This document shows positions 26,818 through 34,189 of a stretch of 34,189 nt of DNA, piece after piece; position 1 is the stretch's first letter, and every line of letters begins with the position of its first letter. Origin of the DNA: Gammaproteobacteria bacterium (GTDB lineage Bacteria; Pseudomonadota; Gammaproteobacteria; Enterobacterales; Kangiellaceae); the NCBI GenBank assembly GCA_013373545.1, contig JABXHQ010000124.1, positions 1 through 34,189 of the forward strand. The letters run 5' to 3'. A program made the position numbers and the translations under genes. The notes beneath the pieces are model-generated. The model was not told the DNA's origin. It did not search any database and saw only the letters and a list, made by a program, of their open reading frames with translations.

Positions 26818-28647
26818 CTAAATCAAATCCCATACATTATCGAAGCCATTGTCCTTATGATCATGACCGCTCGCACGCTTGGGTTGCCCTTCATCGGTAT
26901 CGAGACGCTCAAAGTAAAACTGCCGGTATCCCTGAGAGGAAGAGACCATTTGAGTTAATTTTGCGGTAAATTCTTCATGGCCGTCATCAATGGTAACTTT
27001 TTGCTGAGTGTTAAAGAAGCTTGGGTTGGTTAACAGGGTTGACGGCTGGCCGATGCCTTTTAACTCGGGCAACAGAAGCGCCTTCATGGTCTGCGCTTTT
27101 TGTTTGGGGCTGTTAACGGTTTTCGACTTAACTGGCTTAGCACCTGGAGCAATCATTTGTACCCCAAGTTGTACATTAGGCTCGCCTTTGATCCGTTTCA
27201 ACCAGCGTATGACGCCCACATGCCAAGTCTCAACACCATTCGCTTCGGTTTCGACGAGACCGACGATTTCACCGGTTTGCGTATTTAATGGCGGATTCTC
27301 GCCTAATTGGATGCAGTAACCGCCCGGACTCATATTAATGATGTCGGCATCGATCAACTCATAATGGCTGTGGGCCAAAGAGTCTTGTTTACCAAACGCC
27401 GTGGCATAATCGATTTGATTGTCATCGGGAATGGCTTTTTTGGGGCGATAAAGCTTCTCCCACACATCTTCTTGCGACGGCGCATTGTAAAAGCTGTCGT
27501 TGCCGAAGTTGCTTAGCATTTCCAGTGTTGAGTGATTATCTATTAACGTCGCGTTGTGCAAACTGCCCTCATATTGCTCCAACGTACTGGTCGGCTCCAG
27601 CACTTCATCTTCTTCACTGAGCATTAGCTGGTGGGTGGCGCTAAGTCCGACGGCGACTTTCAAATGGCCGGTGCAGGGAGTGCGGGCGAAATTGCGTGAT
27701 GACAAATGCGCCCAGCTGTGCAGAAGATGTCGCGTTAACCGTGTGCTCAAACCACCAAGATTGACATCGCGTTGTTCATTGCGTTTGCCTTTTAAATCGA
27801 CCTGCAGCTCGTGGACAACGTTGTCCAAATTCATGGCAAAAGTAAACTGACTTGGACGCGTTTTGCTTAGGCCTTGATGCATCGGTGGCGCTGCTTGGTT
27901 GAGGTCAACGACATAACGGTTATCGAAACGACTGCTTAAGTTGAGCTCACAGTGGGCAACATACTTTTGTAACCCATTAAAAACGGACTCGATCTCTTGC
28001 TGGCGGAGTTGATAGGGACTGGCAATCGATAAGAGGCAGATTTTTTGATAGATGTCGCGAATCGAATGCTCTTGCTGAAAGCCTTCAATCGAACAATGTT
28101 TAGTGTCCATCTTGTGTTGGATCGCGAATTTAAAAATGGTATTAATTTCTTTCCAGATGCGGCGTGGTACATCGGTGTAAACTTGATAACAGCGCACTAC
28201 GGTTAGCGATAAGTATTCTAAGGCGATAAACAGCGCCGTATGCAGCATGGATTTACCCAGTAAACTCGGTGACTCGGCTTGGTGTTCAATAATAATTTTG
28301 TAACCAATCGCCATTTCTGTATGAATCGCTTGTACCAGCGCTGCTACTTTCTTTTGGCGCTCGGTTAGATTGAGCGTGTGGCCGGTAAAGTGTTTTGATA
28401 AGGAGCGCAAAACATGCTGCACCGGACCGTGCAGTGTCATTAGAATTTTAAACCGCTCGTCATCTTCCAGTGCCGACTTATTACAGTCGAGCAACATTTG
28501 GTAAAGACGTTTTGATGAATCGGAAACATTCGCAATAGGAAGTGAGTCAACCCACTTACTCACGTGTCGTAGTGACAACTTGGCAACTTGTACCGGGGTA
28601 ACCGGTTCAGGTGCTCGAATACTTAATCCTAAATGACCCTGGATCAT
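26818..28647 (-). CDS. Large PilZ-like domain protein upstream of fimX
   Basis: 609 residues. I recognise only the C-terminal part, about residues 425-505, as PilZ-like: NMSPGG at 438-443 matches the (D/N)xSxxG motif, followed by GVIRWLKR and LGVQMI strands typical of PilZ barrels. The RxxxR motif normally needed for c-di-GMP binding is not visible upstream; the matching stretch reads SLAHSHYELIDAD. The N-terminal 300 residues are mostly helical and belong to no family I know. The ATG has only a weak GGAATGAAG site. A promoter at 28756-28784 would drive it together with the fimX-like gene. A partner of FimX in pilus or surface signalling is likely but not shown. Confidence 0.75.
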   Translation of the reverse strand: MIQGHLGLSIRAPEPVTPVQVAKLSLRHVSKWVDSLPIANVSDSSKRLYQMLLDCNKSALEDDERFKILMTLHGPVQHVLRSLSKHFTGHTLNLTERQKKVAALVQAIHTEMAIGYKIIIEHQAESPSLLGKSMLHTALFIALEYLSLTVVRCYQVYTDVPRRIWKEINTIFKFAIQHKMDTKHCSIEGFQQEHSIRDIYQKICLLSIASPYQLRQQEIESVFNGLQKYVAHCELNLSSRFDNRYVVDLNQAAPPMHQGLSKTRPSQFTFAMNLDNVVHELQVDLKGKRNEQRDVNLGGLSTRLTRHLLHSWAHLSSRNFARTPCTGHLKVAVGLSATHQLMLSEEDEVLEPTSTLEQYEGSLHNATLIDNHSTLEMLSNFGNDSFYNAPSQEDVWEKLYRPKKAIPDDNQIDYATAFGKQDSLAHSHYELIDADIINMSPGGYCIQLGENPPLNTQTGEIVGLVETEANGVETWHVGVIRWLKRIKGEPNVQLGVQMIAPGAKPVKSKTVNSPKQKAQTMKALLLPELKGIGQPSTLLTNPSFFNTQQKVTIDDGHEEFTAKLTQMVSSSQGYRQFYFERLDTDEGQPKRASGHDHKDNGFDNVWDLI

Positions 28648-28659
28648 ACTACTTCATTC

Positions 28660-28700
28660 CTTGACAGCTAGTATTAGAGTATAACGGCGCGCTTGACAGC
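28660..28700 (-). repeat. Tandem GCTGTCAAG repeats in the PilZ-like gene leader
   Basis: The nine-base word GCTGTCAAG occurs twice on the minus strand (plus 28660-28668 and 28692-28700), 32 bases apart. Both copies fall within the predicted leader between the promoter and the ATG. They could bind a regulator on DNA or RNA. On the plus strand each copy reads TTGACA, but a -10 is only 13 bases away, so they are not good promoters. Confidence 0.5.
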
Positions 28701-28755
28701 CGTAAACTGCTTAAATTACAGCCAAACATGTTATTCGTCAATCTCAATGCGGTAT

Positions 28756-28784
28756 ATTATCTTATATTTTAAGTAATAGTTCAA
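28756..28784 (-). promoter_or_regulatory. Sigma-70 type promoter for the PilZ-like/fimX unit
   Basis: On the minus strand TTGAAC (plus 28779-28784) and GATAAT (28756-28761) are 17 bases apart. Transcription would begin near 28749, giving a leader of about 100 bases with the tandem repeats. The surrounding DNA is strongly AT-rich. Confidence 0.6.
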
Positions 28785-28831
28785 AACTGGATAATTGTCT
28801 AATTATCGCCTCTTGCGAAGCTTGATATTAG

Positions 28832-28843
28832 GTAAGTACTTAC
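28832..28843. repeat. 12-base palindrome upstream of the PilZ-like promoter
   Basis: GTAAGTACTTAC is a perfect palindrome centred about 90 bases upstream of the predicted start of transcription. It lies in the 246-base gap after epmB, which contains no gene. An activator site is possible, but nothing else supports it. Confidence 0.4.
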
Positions 28844-28893
28844 TACTAATTTCATGTCTTATAAGAAAAGGGAATAGCCGCTTTGCTAGTTTA

Positions 28894-29913
28894 TCACCAA
28901 AATGCAAATGACTTGGATGGCTCACCCGCCACCTCTTGCACTAATTTGGGTACCAAGAAGCCGGGCAACTGTGCCATCAGTTGGGCATAGATCGCTTGCG
29001 CTTCGGGCTTTGGCAGATCAAAGTGAGCAGCGCCGGTGACCTTATCCAGTAAGTGGAGGTAGTAGGGTAAGATGTCGATGTCGAAGAGTTGTTCGCTTAA
29101 TTGTTTTAAAACACCACTGTCAGCGTTTACCCCGCGTAACAACACGGCTTGATTCAGCTGCAGAATATTGGCTTGCTGGCAACGCTTGGCTGCAGCGGCT
29201 ACCCGGTCATCAATTTCCTGCGGATGATTGATATGCCAAACCAAGATCCACTTTAGTCGGCTATTCGCGGCCAAGTCGAGCAATGAGTCGGTGATCCGCT
29301 CTGGGATGACCAATGGTAGGCGCGAGTGAATGCGTAAGCGCTTTAATTGTGGTAACTGCTCGAGAGCGCTGATTAGTTCGGCGAGTTTAGCATCGGCCAA
29401 CATCAAAGGATCGCCGCCACTAAGAATAACCTCATTAATTTCTGGGTGCGCTTTGAGGTAGGTAATCCATTGTTGCCACGCTTGGCGGCTAAAAGCCTGA
29501 TCGGCATAATTAAAAGCACGCCGAAAACAGTAGCGACAGTTGATGGCGCAGCTGGCGGTACTAATCGTGAGGGCTCGCGACTGATATTTATGCAGCAAGC
29601 CCGGAATAGGGTTACTTGCCTGCTCTCCTAATGGATCGATAAGGTATTGTGATGGACTGTTAAACTCTTGCTCTGATGGCCAAACCTGGCGTAACAAAGG
29701 GTCATTTGGATTGCCTTTTTGCATTCGATCAACATAGGCGTGTGGGACTTTCAAACGAAATAATTGTTGAGCTTGTCCGTCTCCCATCTGTTCTGCCGTC
29801 AAATTTAGTCGTTCCAGCAACTGTTGCGGTGTCGAAATCGCCTGAGATAACTGCTTTTTCCAGTCTAAGCTGTGACAAACCCCTGTCGAACAGGGTATGA
29901 TTGCGCTCTTCAT
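28894..29913 (-). CDS. epmB: EF-P beta-lysylation protein EpmB (lysine 2,3-aminomutase)
   Basis: 339 residues, matching EpmB. The radical SAM cluster motif CxxxCxxC is at Cys122, Cys126 and Cys129 (SCAINCRYCFRR). SGGDPLMLAD follows as the SAM-binding glycine motif, and later HINHPQEIDDRV and QLNQAVLLRGVN are typical of the aminomutase family. It is shorter than the clostridial enzyme, as EpmB should be. It converts alpha-lysine to beta-lysine for transfer to EF-P by EpmA. It is divergent from efp with 39 bases between the starts, so the two share a promoter region. Confidence 0.97.
   Translation of the reverse strand: MKSAIIPCSTGVCHSLDWKKQLSQAISTPQQLLERLNLTAEQMGDGQAQQLFRLKVPHAYVDRMQKGNPNDPLLRQVWPSEQEFNSPSQYLIDPLGEQASNPIPGLLHKYQSRALTISTASCAINCRYCFRRAFNYADQAFSRQAWQQWITYLKAHPEINEVILSGGDPLMLADAKLAELISALEQLPQLKRLRIHSRLPLVIPERITDSLLDLAANSRLKWILVWHINHPQEIDDRVAAAAKRCQQANILQLNQAVLLRGVNADSGVLKQLSEQLFDIDILPYYLHLLDKVTGAAHFDLPKPEAQAIYAQLMAQLPGFLVPKLVQEVAGEPSKSFAFW
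29881..29895. repeat. Inverted repeat beside the efp promoter
   Basis: CCCTGT-CGA-ACAGGG is a perfect six-base-pair dyad inside the first codons of epmB, ending five bases before the efp -35 box. It could be an operator acting on both genes or a coding coincidence. Confidence 0.4.
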
Positions 29914-29929
29914 TTGTTGACCGTATAAC
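29901..29929 (+). promoter_or_regulatory. Probable promoter for efp
   Basis: TTGCGC (29901-29906) and TATAAC (29924-29929) are 17 bases apart. The start would fall near 29936, leaving a short leader with GAGGAAAG. The -35 box is weak and lies inside epmB codons. Confidence 0.5.
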
Positions 29930-29952
29930 CTGATGTTTGTTGAGGAAAGTTG

Positions 29953-30522
29953 ATGGCGAGTTATAGTACCAATGAATTCCGCAATGGCCTAAAAATAATG
30001 CAAGACGGTGAGCCTTGCGTCATTGTAGAAAATGAATTTGTTCGACCGGGTAAAGGCCAAGCATTTGCTCGCGCCAAACTACGTTATTTGCTAACTGGTC
30101 GTGTCGTTGAGCGTACCTTTAAATCAGGTGACTCGGTTGAAGGCGCCGACGTAATGGATCAAGACATGGAGTACCTCTACACCGACGGTGAGTTCTGGCA
30201 CTTTATGGATCCGGCTTCTTTTGAGCAAGTTGCTGCGGATGCTAAAGCGGTTGGTGATAATGCTAAGTGGTTAGTTGAGCAAAACTCTTGCCAAATCACC
30301 ACTTGGAACGGTAATCCAATTGCGGTAACGCCGCCAAATATGGTGGTACTAGAAGTAACCGATACCGACCCAGGTTTAAAAGGGGATACTTCCAGTGGTG
30401 GCAACAAGCCAGCAACGTTGAACACCGGTGCCGTGGTGAATGTGCCGCTATTTGTGCAAATCGGTGAAAAAATTAAAGTCGATACGCGCTCCGGTGAATA
30501 CGCTGGCCGCGCAAAGGAATAA
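29953..30522 (+). CDS. efp: Elongation factor P
   Basis: 189 residues from the ATG at 29953, six bases after AGGA; the TTG before it is not needed. The three-barrel EF-P fold is recognisable, with the N-terminal loop [10 protein letters not shown] placing the modified lysine at residue 34, as in E. coli. The C-terminal [13 protein letters not shown] is conserved. EF-P relieves ribosome stalling at consecutive prolines by acting beside the P site. The Lys34 context and both neighbours EpmA and EpmB show it belongs to the beta-lysylated type. A terminator follows. Confidence 0.99.
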   Translation: MASYSTNEFRNGLKIMQDGEPCVIVENEFVRPGKGQAFARAKLRYLLTGRVVERTFKSGDSVEGADVMDQDMEYLYTDGEFWHFMDPASFEQVAADAKAVGDNAKWLVEQNSCQITTWNGNPIAVTPPNMVVLEVTDTDPGLKGDTSSGGNKPATLNTGAVVNVPLFVQIGEKIKVDTRSGEYAGRAKE

Positions 30523-30553
30523 CGCGCAACGTTATTGCTTAGTCACTTTGAAG

Positions 30554-30577
30554 AAGGCAGCTAAGCTGCCTTTTTTT
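30554..30577 (+). terminator. Intrinsic terminator after efp
   Basis: AAGGCAGC (30554-30561) and GCTGCCTT (30565-30572) form an eight-base-pair stem with a TAA loop, followed by T to 30577. It separates efp from epmA. Confidence 0.93.
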
Positions 30578-30620
30578 ATGTGGCGATAATAACCATCCCG
30601 CGCAGTCGAGGTAAATTAAT

Positions 30621-31553
30621 ATGACCCCATGGCAGCCAACCGCACCCTTGTCGAACTTGCGGCATCGCGCGCAATTATTGCGGGAAGTGCGTGCATTCTT
30701 TCACGAGCGCCAAGTGCTCGAAGTGGATACTCCGCTGCTAATGCCTAATAGCGTAACGGATCCCTACATGACTGCGCTTGAGGTGCACAATTTGGGGCAA
30801 ACCTACTATTTGCAAACATCGCCCGAATACGCAATGAAGCGACTATTGTGTGCCGGTATCGGCGATATCTATCAACTCGGTAAAAATGTTCGGGCCGAAG
30901 AGCGTGGGGCCAAGCATCAGTCGGAATTTACTTTACTTGAGTGGTACCGAGTGGGTTGGGATCATCATCAACTTATGGACGAAGTGTTCGCATTGGTGAG
31001 TATGGCAACGGGTCTTAGCAAGCGGGAAAATTACACCTATCAGCAGTGTTTTGAGCAATATTTAGCGTTTGACCCGTTGGCAATTACGACGCCTCAGTTA
31101 GCCGCGATAGCATCGGAAAAACTTGGGCAATTACCCGCGGATTTGCGGCACGATGATTACCTATCGTTGTTATTTGCGACCTGTATTGAACCTTTCCTGG
31201 GTCAAGGTGGCGTGGCATTCGTCAGTGATTTTCCAGCATCCCAAGCGTCGTTAGCGCGCTTGAATCCGGAGCATCAGACCGCGGCAAGATTTGAGTGTTA
31301 TTGCAGCGGCCTCGAGTTGGCCAACGGCTTTTGGGAGTTAACCGAAGCGACGCTTCAGCAACAACGGTTTGAAGCGGATAATCTAACCCGACAGACCCTT
31401 GGAAAACCAACCATTGCTATTGATGAACCGTTTCTGGCGGCACTGGAGCATGGTCTGCCGATGTGCAGTGGGGTCGCGCTGGGTTTCGATCGTTTGCTGA
31501 TGTTAAGTCTTGGCGAGAGCGATATCGCGCGCGTGGTTCCCTTCGCGCAATAG
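30621..31553 (+). CDS. epmA: EF-P lysine aminoacylase EpmA (PoxA/GenX)
   Basis: 310 residues related to the catalytic domain of class II lysyl-tRNA synthetase, without the anticodon-binding domain. Visible motifs are VDTPLLMPNSVTDPYM near the N-terminus, YLQTSPEYAMKRLL, the motif 2 loop NVRAEERGAKHQSEFTLLEWYR, and motif 3 GVALGFDRLLML near the C-terminus. It adds beta-lysine to Lys34 of EF-P. GAGGT lies eight bases before the ATG. Placement right after efp, with epmB on the other side, puts the whole pathway in 2.7 kb. Confidence 0.98.
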   Translation: MTPWQPTAPLSNLRHRAQLLREVRAFFHERQVLEVDTPLLMPNSVTDPYMTALEVHNLGQTYYLQTSPEYAMKRLLCAGIGDIYQLGKNVRAEERGAKHQSEFTLLEWYRVGWDHHQLMDEVFALVSMATGLSKRENYTYQQCFEQYLAFDPLAITTPQLAAIASEKLGQLPADLRHDDYLSLLFATCIEPFLGQGGVAFVSDFPASQASLARLNPEHQTAARFECYCSGLELANGFWELTEATLQQQRFEADNLTRQTLGKPTIAIDEPFLAALEHGLPMCSGVALGFDRLLMLSLGESDIARVVPFAQ

Positions 31554-31582
31554 TTCAAGGCGTCGGGAACCGCTAATTGGCA

Positions 31583-32440
31583 TTAGTTGCGTCGGATAAG
31601 CGCTTGACCCAGTTGAGTGGGTGCTCCGAGCTTGATGGCATCATCCCACTGGTAGTCGCCTTTTGGCATTAGCATGATGATGGTGGAGCCCAAGCGAAAG
31701 CGGCCGACCTCAGCCCCTTTAGTTAATTGAATATTCTCGGCCCGATAATCGGTACTCGTGACAGTATCGCGCGTCGGAGGTGTCACCACACCAGACCAAA
31801 CCATTTCCATACTGCCAACAATTGTCGCGCCGACTGCAACATAAGCAAGTGGTCCCCACTCGGTATCAAACATGGCAACCACACGTTCGTTGCGCGCAAA
31901 TAGATTGGGCACGGTGCGCGCGGTCAGCGGATTGACGCTAAACAACTTACCCGGTACATGGAGCATTTGCGTCAGTTGACCGTCGATCGGCATGTGGTAG
32001 CGGTGGTAGTCACGCGGCGATAAATAAATTGTGCAAAACTCGCCGTCACTAAATTGCTCAGCGAGCGCAGCGTCGCCACCCAACAGATCTTTCACGCTGT
32101 AACGATGCCCTTTGGCTTGAATCAGGTGGTCATCGCTGATTCGTCCAAACTGACTGATGGCACCGTCGACCGGACAGGCCATAGTGTCCGCGCGCTCGCA
32201 AATCGGCCGTGTTTCGGGGCGAATCGCGCGGGTGAAGAAGTCATTAAAGCTTTCATAAGCGGTTAAATCTGGCTCCACCGCAATCGACATATCAACGCGG
32301 TAATGCTCAGCAAAGCGTTTGATAACCCAGTCTTTTAACGGGTGATTCGGTTTATCGGCCAAGCGACCGGCCAATAGTGACAGTCCGTGCTGCGGAATTA
32401 AGTATTGCGGAATCGTTTTCAGGTGGTCAAAAAAGCTCAT
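31583..32440 (-). CDS. psd: Phosphatidylserine decarboxylase proenzyme
   Basis: 285 residues from the ATG at 32440, giving an MSFFDHLKTIPQYLIPQ start; a TTG seven codons earlier also lies in frame, but neither has a clear ribosome binding site. The catalytic Asp lies in CPVDGAISQFG, the His in LSPRDYHRYHMP, and the self-cleavage motif LGST near residue 252 will yield the pyruvoyl group on Ser. It makes phosphatidylethanolamine at the inner membrane. It is convergent with epmA and divergent from motA. Confidence 0.97.
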   Translation of the reverse strand: MSFFDHLKTIPQYLIPQHGLSLLAGRLADKPNHPLKDWVIKRFAEHYRVDMSIAVEPDLTAYESFNDFFTRAIRPETRPICERADTMACPVDGAISQFGRISDDHLIQAKGHRYSVKDLLGGDAALAEQFSDGEFCTIYLSPRDYHRYHMPIDGQLTQMLHVPGKLFSVNPLTARTVPNLFARNERVVAMFDTEWGPLAYVAVGATIVGSMEMVWSGVVTPPTRDTVTSTDYRAENIQLTKGAEVGRFRLGSTIIMLMPKGDYQWDDAIKLGAPTQLGQALIRRN

Positions 32441-32526
32441 GAGCGGTTCGGCTAGTTGCAAAAGCGTGAAGTTTACCCGAGGTCGTCTGTTTTGACCATT
32501 TTTTTGCCACGATACTCGCGAAGTCG

Positions 32527-32564
32527 ATAGATTAATCTATAGTTAATTCAGATACTTGAATTAA
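32527..32564. repeat. Two inverted repeats upstream of motA
   Basis: ATAGATTAATCTAT (32527-32540) is a perfect 14-base palindrome. Two bases later TTAATTCA (32543-32550) and TGAATTAA (32557-32564) form a second perfect dyad with a six-base loop. They lie just before the AAGGA site of motA in the 140-base divergent gap with psd. I found no clear sigma-70 or sigma-28 promoter, so operators or leader hairpins are possible. Confidence 0.5.
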
Positions 32565-32580
32565 AAAATAAGGATTATCG

Positions 32581-33432
32581 ATGCCAATTATTATCGGCGC
32601 TATCATTGTGGTTGCGGCGGTTCTCGGGGGATATGTACTTTCTCATGGCGATTTAATTGCGCTGTGGCAACCGTTTGAACTCTTAATTATCGGCGGGGCG
32701 GCCTTTGGCGCGTTTATTATTGCTAACCCGTTAAAGATTACTTTAGAGGTGTTTCGCCGTGTGCCGAAGTTATTGACCGGCTCGCGTTACACCAAATATC
32801 TGTACCTCGAGCTTTTGGCGATGCTGTACGATTTATTCAATGTGATGCGTAAAGATGGCTTGATTGCCATTGAAGCGCATATTGAAGAACCGAAATCGAG
32901 CAACATATTCACCAAATATCCGCTGCTGCGTAAAGACTCGCAAGCAATCGAGTTTATTTGCGACTATCTGCGCCTGATGATTATTGGCGACATGACTGCC
33001 TATGAGTTGGAAAATTTAATGGACACGGAGCTTGAAACGCGTCAGCACGAGCAAGTGTCGCCCGGAATGGCACTCGGTAAAGTGGCCGATGCACTGCCTG
33101 GCTTTGGTATTGTGGCGGCAGTACTCGGGATCGTCATCACCATGCAGTCACTCGGTGGTCCGCCCGAAGAAATTGGCTACCATGTCGCCGCGGCCCTAGT
33201 GGGAACCTTTCTGGGGATTTTGCTCGCCTACGGATTTGTTGGTCCAATTGCCTCTTCACTTGAGCATCGCGCGCATGAAGATGGACAGTATTTTGAGTGT
33301 ATAAAAGCTTGCATTATTGCTACCGTTAATGGCGTTCCGCCACAAGTCGCGGTGGAGTTTGGGCGCAAAACCCTACCCAGCAAAATACGTCCCGGTTTCC
33401 AAGAGCTGGAAGCACGAGTGCGTGGTCGCTAA
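32581..33432 (+). CDS. motA: Flagellar motor stator protein MotA
   Basis: 283 residues with four membrane helices, two near the N-terminus (about 2-20 and 33-50) and two near residues 172-190 and 203-222. The cytoplasmic-loop charges Arg90 and Glu98 that contact FliG fall at the same positions as in E. coli MotA, as do Pro173 (ALPGFGIVAAVLG) and Pro222. The sequence fits the proton-driven MotA type better than PomA. AAGGA lies six bases before the ATG. motB follows 17 bases after the stop. No flagellar genes other than motAB are in the window. Confidence 0.96.
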   Translation: MPIIIGAIIVVAAVLGGYVLSHGDLIALWQPFELLIIGGAAFGAFIIANPLKITLEVFRRVPKLLTGSRYTKYLYLELLAMLYDLFNVMRKDGLIAIEAHIEEPKSSNIFTKYPLLRKDSQAIEFICDYLRLMIIGDMTAYELENLMDTELETRQHEQVSPGMALGKVADALPGFGIVAAVLGIVITMQSLGGPPEEIGYHVAAALVGTFLGILLAYGFVGPIASSLEHRAHEDGQYFECIKACIIATVNGVPPQVAVEFGRKTLPSKIRPGFQELEARVRGR

Positions 33433-33449
33433 ACGAGTAGGTATCGACT

Positions 33450-34189
33450 ATGGATGAAGGACAAAAGCGACCGATTATTGTTAAAAAAGTGAAGAAAGGT
33501 GGTCATGACTTTCACGGTGGAAGTTGGAAGGTTGCCTTTGCCGATTTTGCGACCGCGATGATGGCGTTTTTCTTGTTATTGTGGCTCATGGGCAATGCTT
33601 CGGATGAACAAAAGCAAGCCATCTCGGGGTATTTTATTGATCCCGCTGGCTCGACTCTGACACCAGGAGCGAACAACGTTCCGATTGGTGAAGGCGGGGC
33701 GAACACCGGAGTGATTCAAATGCCCGCTCCGGAAATTAAGCTCGATGATTCCTCTGTTGAAGAATTAGCGGAAGAGAATGAGCGCAAGCGACTGGAAGCG
33801 CTTAAGTTGCAGTTAGAGCAAATGGTCGATACCACCGCTGCCTTTTCGGAATATCGAGACCAAATTTTATTGGATATTACGCCGGAAGGATTGCGTATTC
33901 AGATTGTTGATAAAGATAAACGCCCGATGTTTGACAGTGGTAGTAGTGAGCTAAAAATTTATTCACGACGCATTTTATTTGGTTTGGCCGATGTTTTAAA
34001 GCAAGTTCCCAATTCCCTTAGTATTACCGGGCACACCGATGCAACACCATTCGATTTGGGTAATTACGGTAACTGGGAGTTATCATCCGATCGAGCGAAT
34101 GCTGCGCGTCGCGCTTTGATTCGTGGCGGAATACCTGCGAACAAAGTAGCTCGTGTGGAAGGGTTTGCCGACTCGGTATTGTTTGATGA
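33450..34189 (+). CDS. motB: Flagellar motor protein MotB, 5' part
   Basis: 246 codons with no stop; the gene runs off the window edge. It has the MotB hallmarks: a basic N-terminus (RPIIVKKVKKGG), a single membrane helix with the proton-binding Asp32 (WKVAFADFATAMMAFFLLLWLM is the region), a linker with a plug-like segment, and the start of the OmpA-like peptidoglycan-binding domain with ITGHTDATPF and ELSSDRANAARRAL. It anchors the stator to the wall with MotA. The last residues are missing, so the C-terminus cannot be judged. Confidence 0.96.
   Translation, partial: MDEGQKRPIIVKKVKKGGHDFHGGSWKVAFADFATAMMAFFLLLWLMGNASDEQKQAISGYFIDPAGSTLTPGANNVPIGEGGANTGVIQMPAPEIKLDDSSVEELAEENERKRLEALKLQLEQMVDTTAAFSEYRDQILLDITPEGLRIQIVDKDKRPMFDSGSSELKIYSRRILFGLADVLKQVPNSLSITGHTDATPFDLGNYGNWELSSDRANAARRALIRGGIPANKVARVEGFADSVLFD

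Noticed and set aside
26629-26958. Plus-strand 109-codon open frame between the fimX-like and PilZ-like genes
   Set aside because: It overlaps both minus-strand genes, has no family likeness and no ribosome binding site. The 162-base gap (26656-26817) otherwise shows only a possible minus-strand TACAAT box at 26743-26748.
28661-28717. Two consensus TTGACA hexamers on the plus strand as promoters
   Set aside because: The nearest -10-like boxes (TATAAC and TAAATT) are only 13 bases away, and no plus-strand gene follows.

Overview
This window reads as core chromosome of a gammaproteobacterium, with GC in the mid-40s by eye. The evidence is the spc/alpha ribosomal gene order, nudF-DUF1249-cpdA-parE order, ParC and EF-P sequences of gamma type, a complete EpmA/EpmB/EF-P lysylation set, smpB divergent from ratA-rnfH, and a serB-fimX-psd-motAB neighbourhood that resembles the Pseudomonas arrangement. 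I cannot fix the genus; a marine Kangiella-like lineage is only a guess. I see no tRNA, rRNA, insertion sequence, prophage, CRISPR array or clear sign of recent transfer.

Region 1 (1-7197) is the end of the spc operon (rpsN fragment, rpsH, rplF, rplR, rpsE, rpmD, rplO, secY, rpmJ) followed by the alpha operon (rpsM, rpsK, rpsD, rpoA, rplQ). A leader with mutually exclusive hairpins lies before rpsM. A clear intrinsic terminator sits between rpoA and rplQ, and another follows rplQ. Region 2 (7198-12622) holds a DUF1338 VOC-fold enzyme, a LysM/TPR lipoprotein overlapping smpB, divergent ratA-rnfH, an unrecognised two-helix membrane protein and waaA.

Region 3 (12594-16882) holds tolC (TTG start) with an atypical protein-isoaspartate methyltransferase upstream, divergent from nudF, a DUF1249 gene and cpdA. 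Region 4 (16883-21275) is parE-parC, preceded by an unusual cluster of inverted repeats. Region 5 (21276-28893) has an HDOD gene, an AhpA/YtjB-like membrane protein divergent from serB, and a minus-strand pair: a 609-residue PilZ-like protein followed by a FimX-like protein whose GGDEF and EAL motifs are both degenerate. This pair has a good sigma-70 promoter and a leader with tandem repeats.

Region 6 (28894-34189) has epmB divergent from efp with only 39 bases between them, then epmA, psd in the opposite direction, and motA followed by motB, which runs off the window end.

Functionally the window joins translation (ribosomal proteins, EF-P and its modifiers, SmpB), chromosome decatenation (ParCE), envelope building (WaaA, TolC, Psd, SecY) and surface motility/c-di-GMP signalling (PilZ-like, FimX-like, MotAB). 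No obviously undescribed multi-gene system is visible. The best leads are the PilZ-like/FimX-like operon with its leader elements and the cyclase-like C-terminal region of the AhpA/YtjB-like protein.
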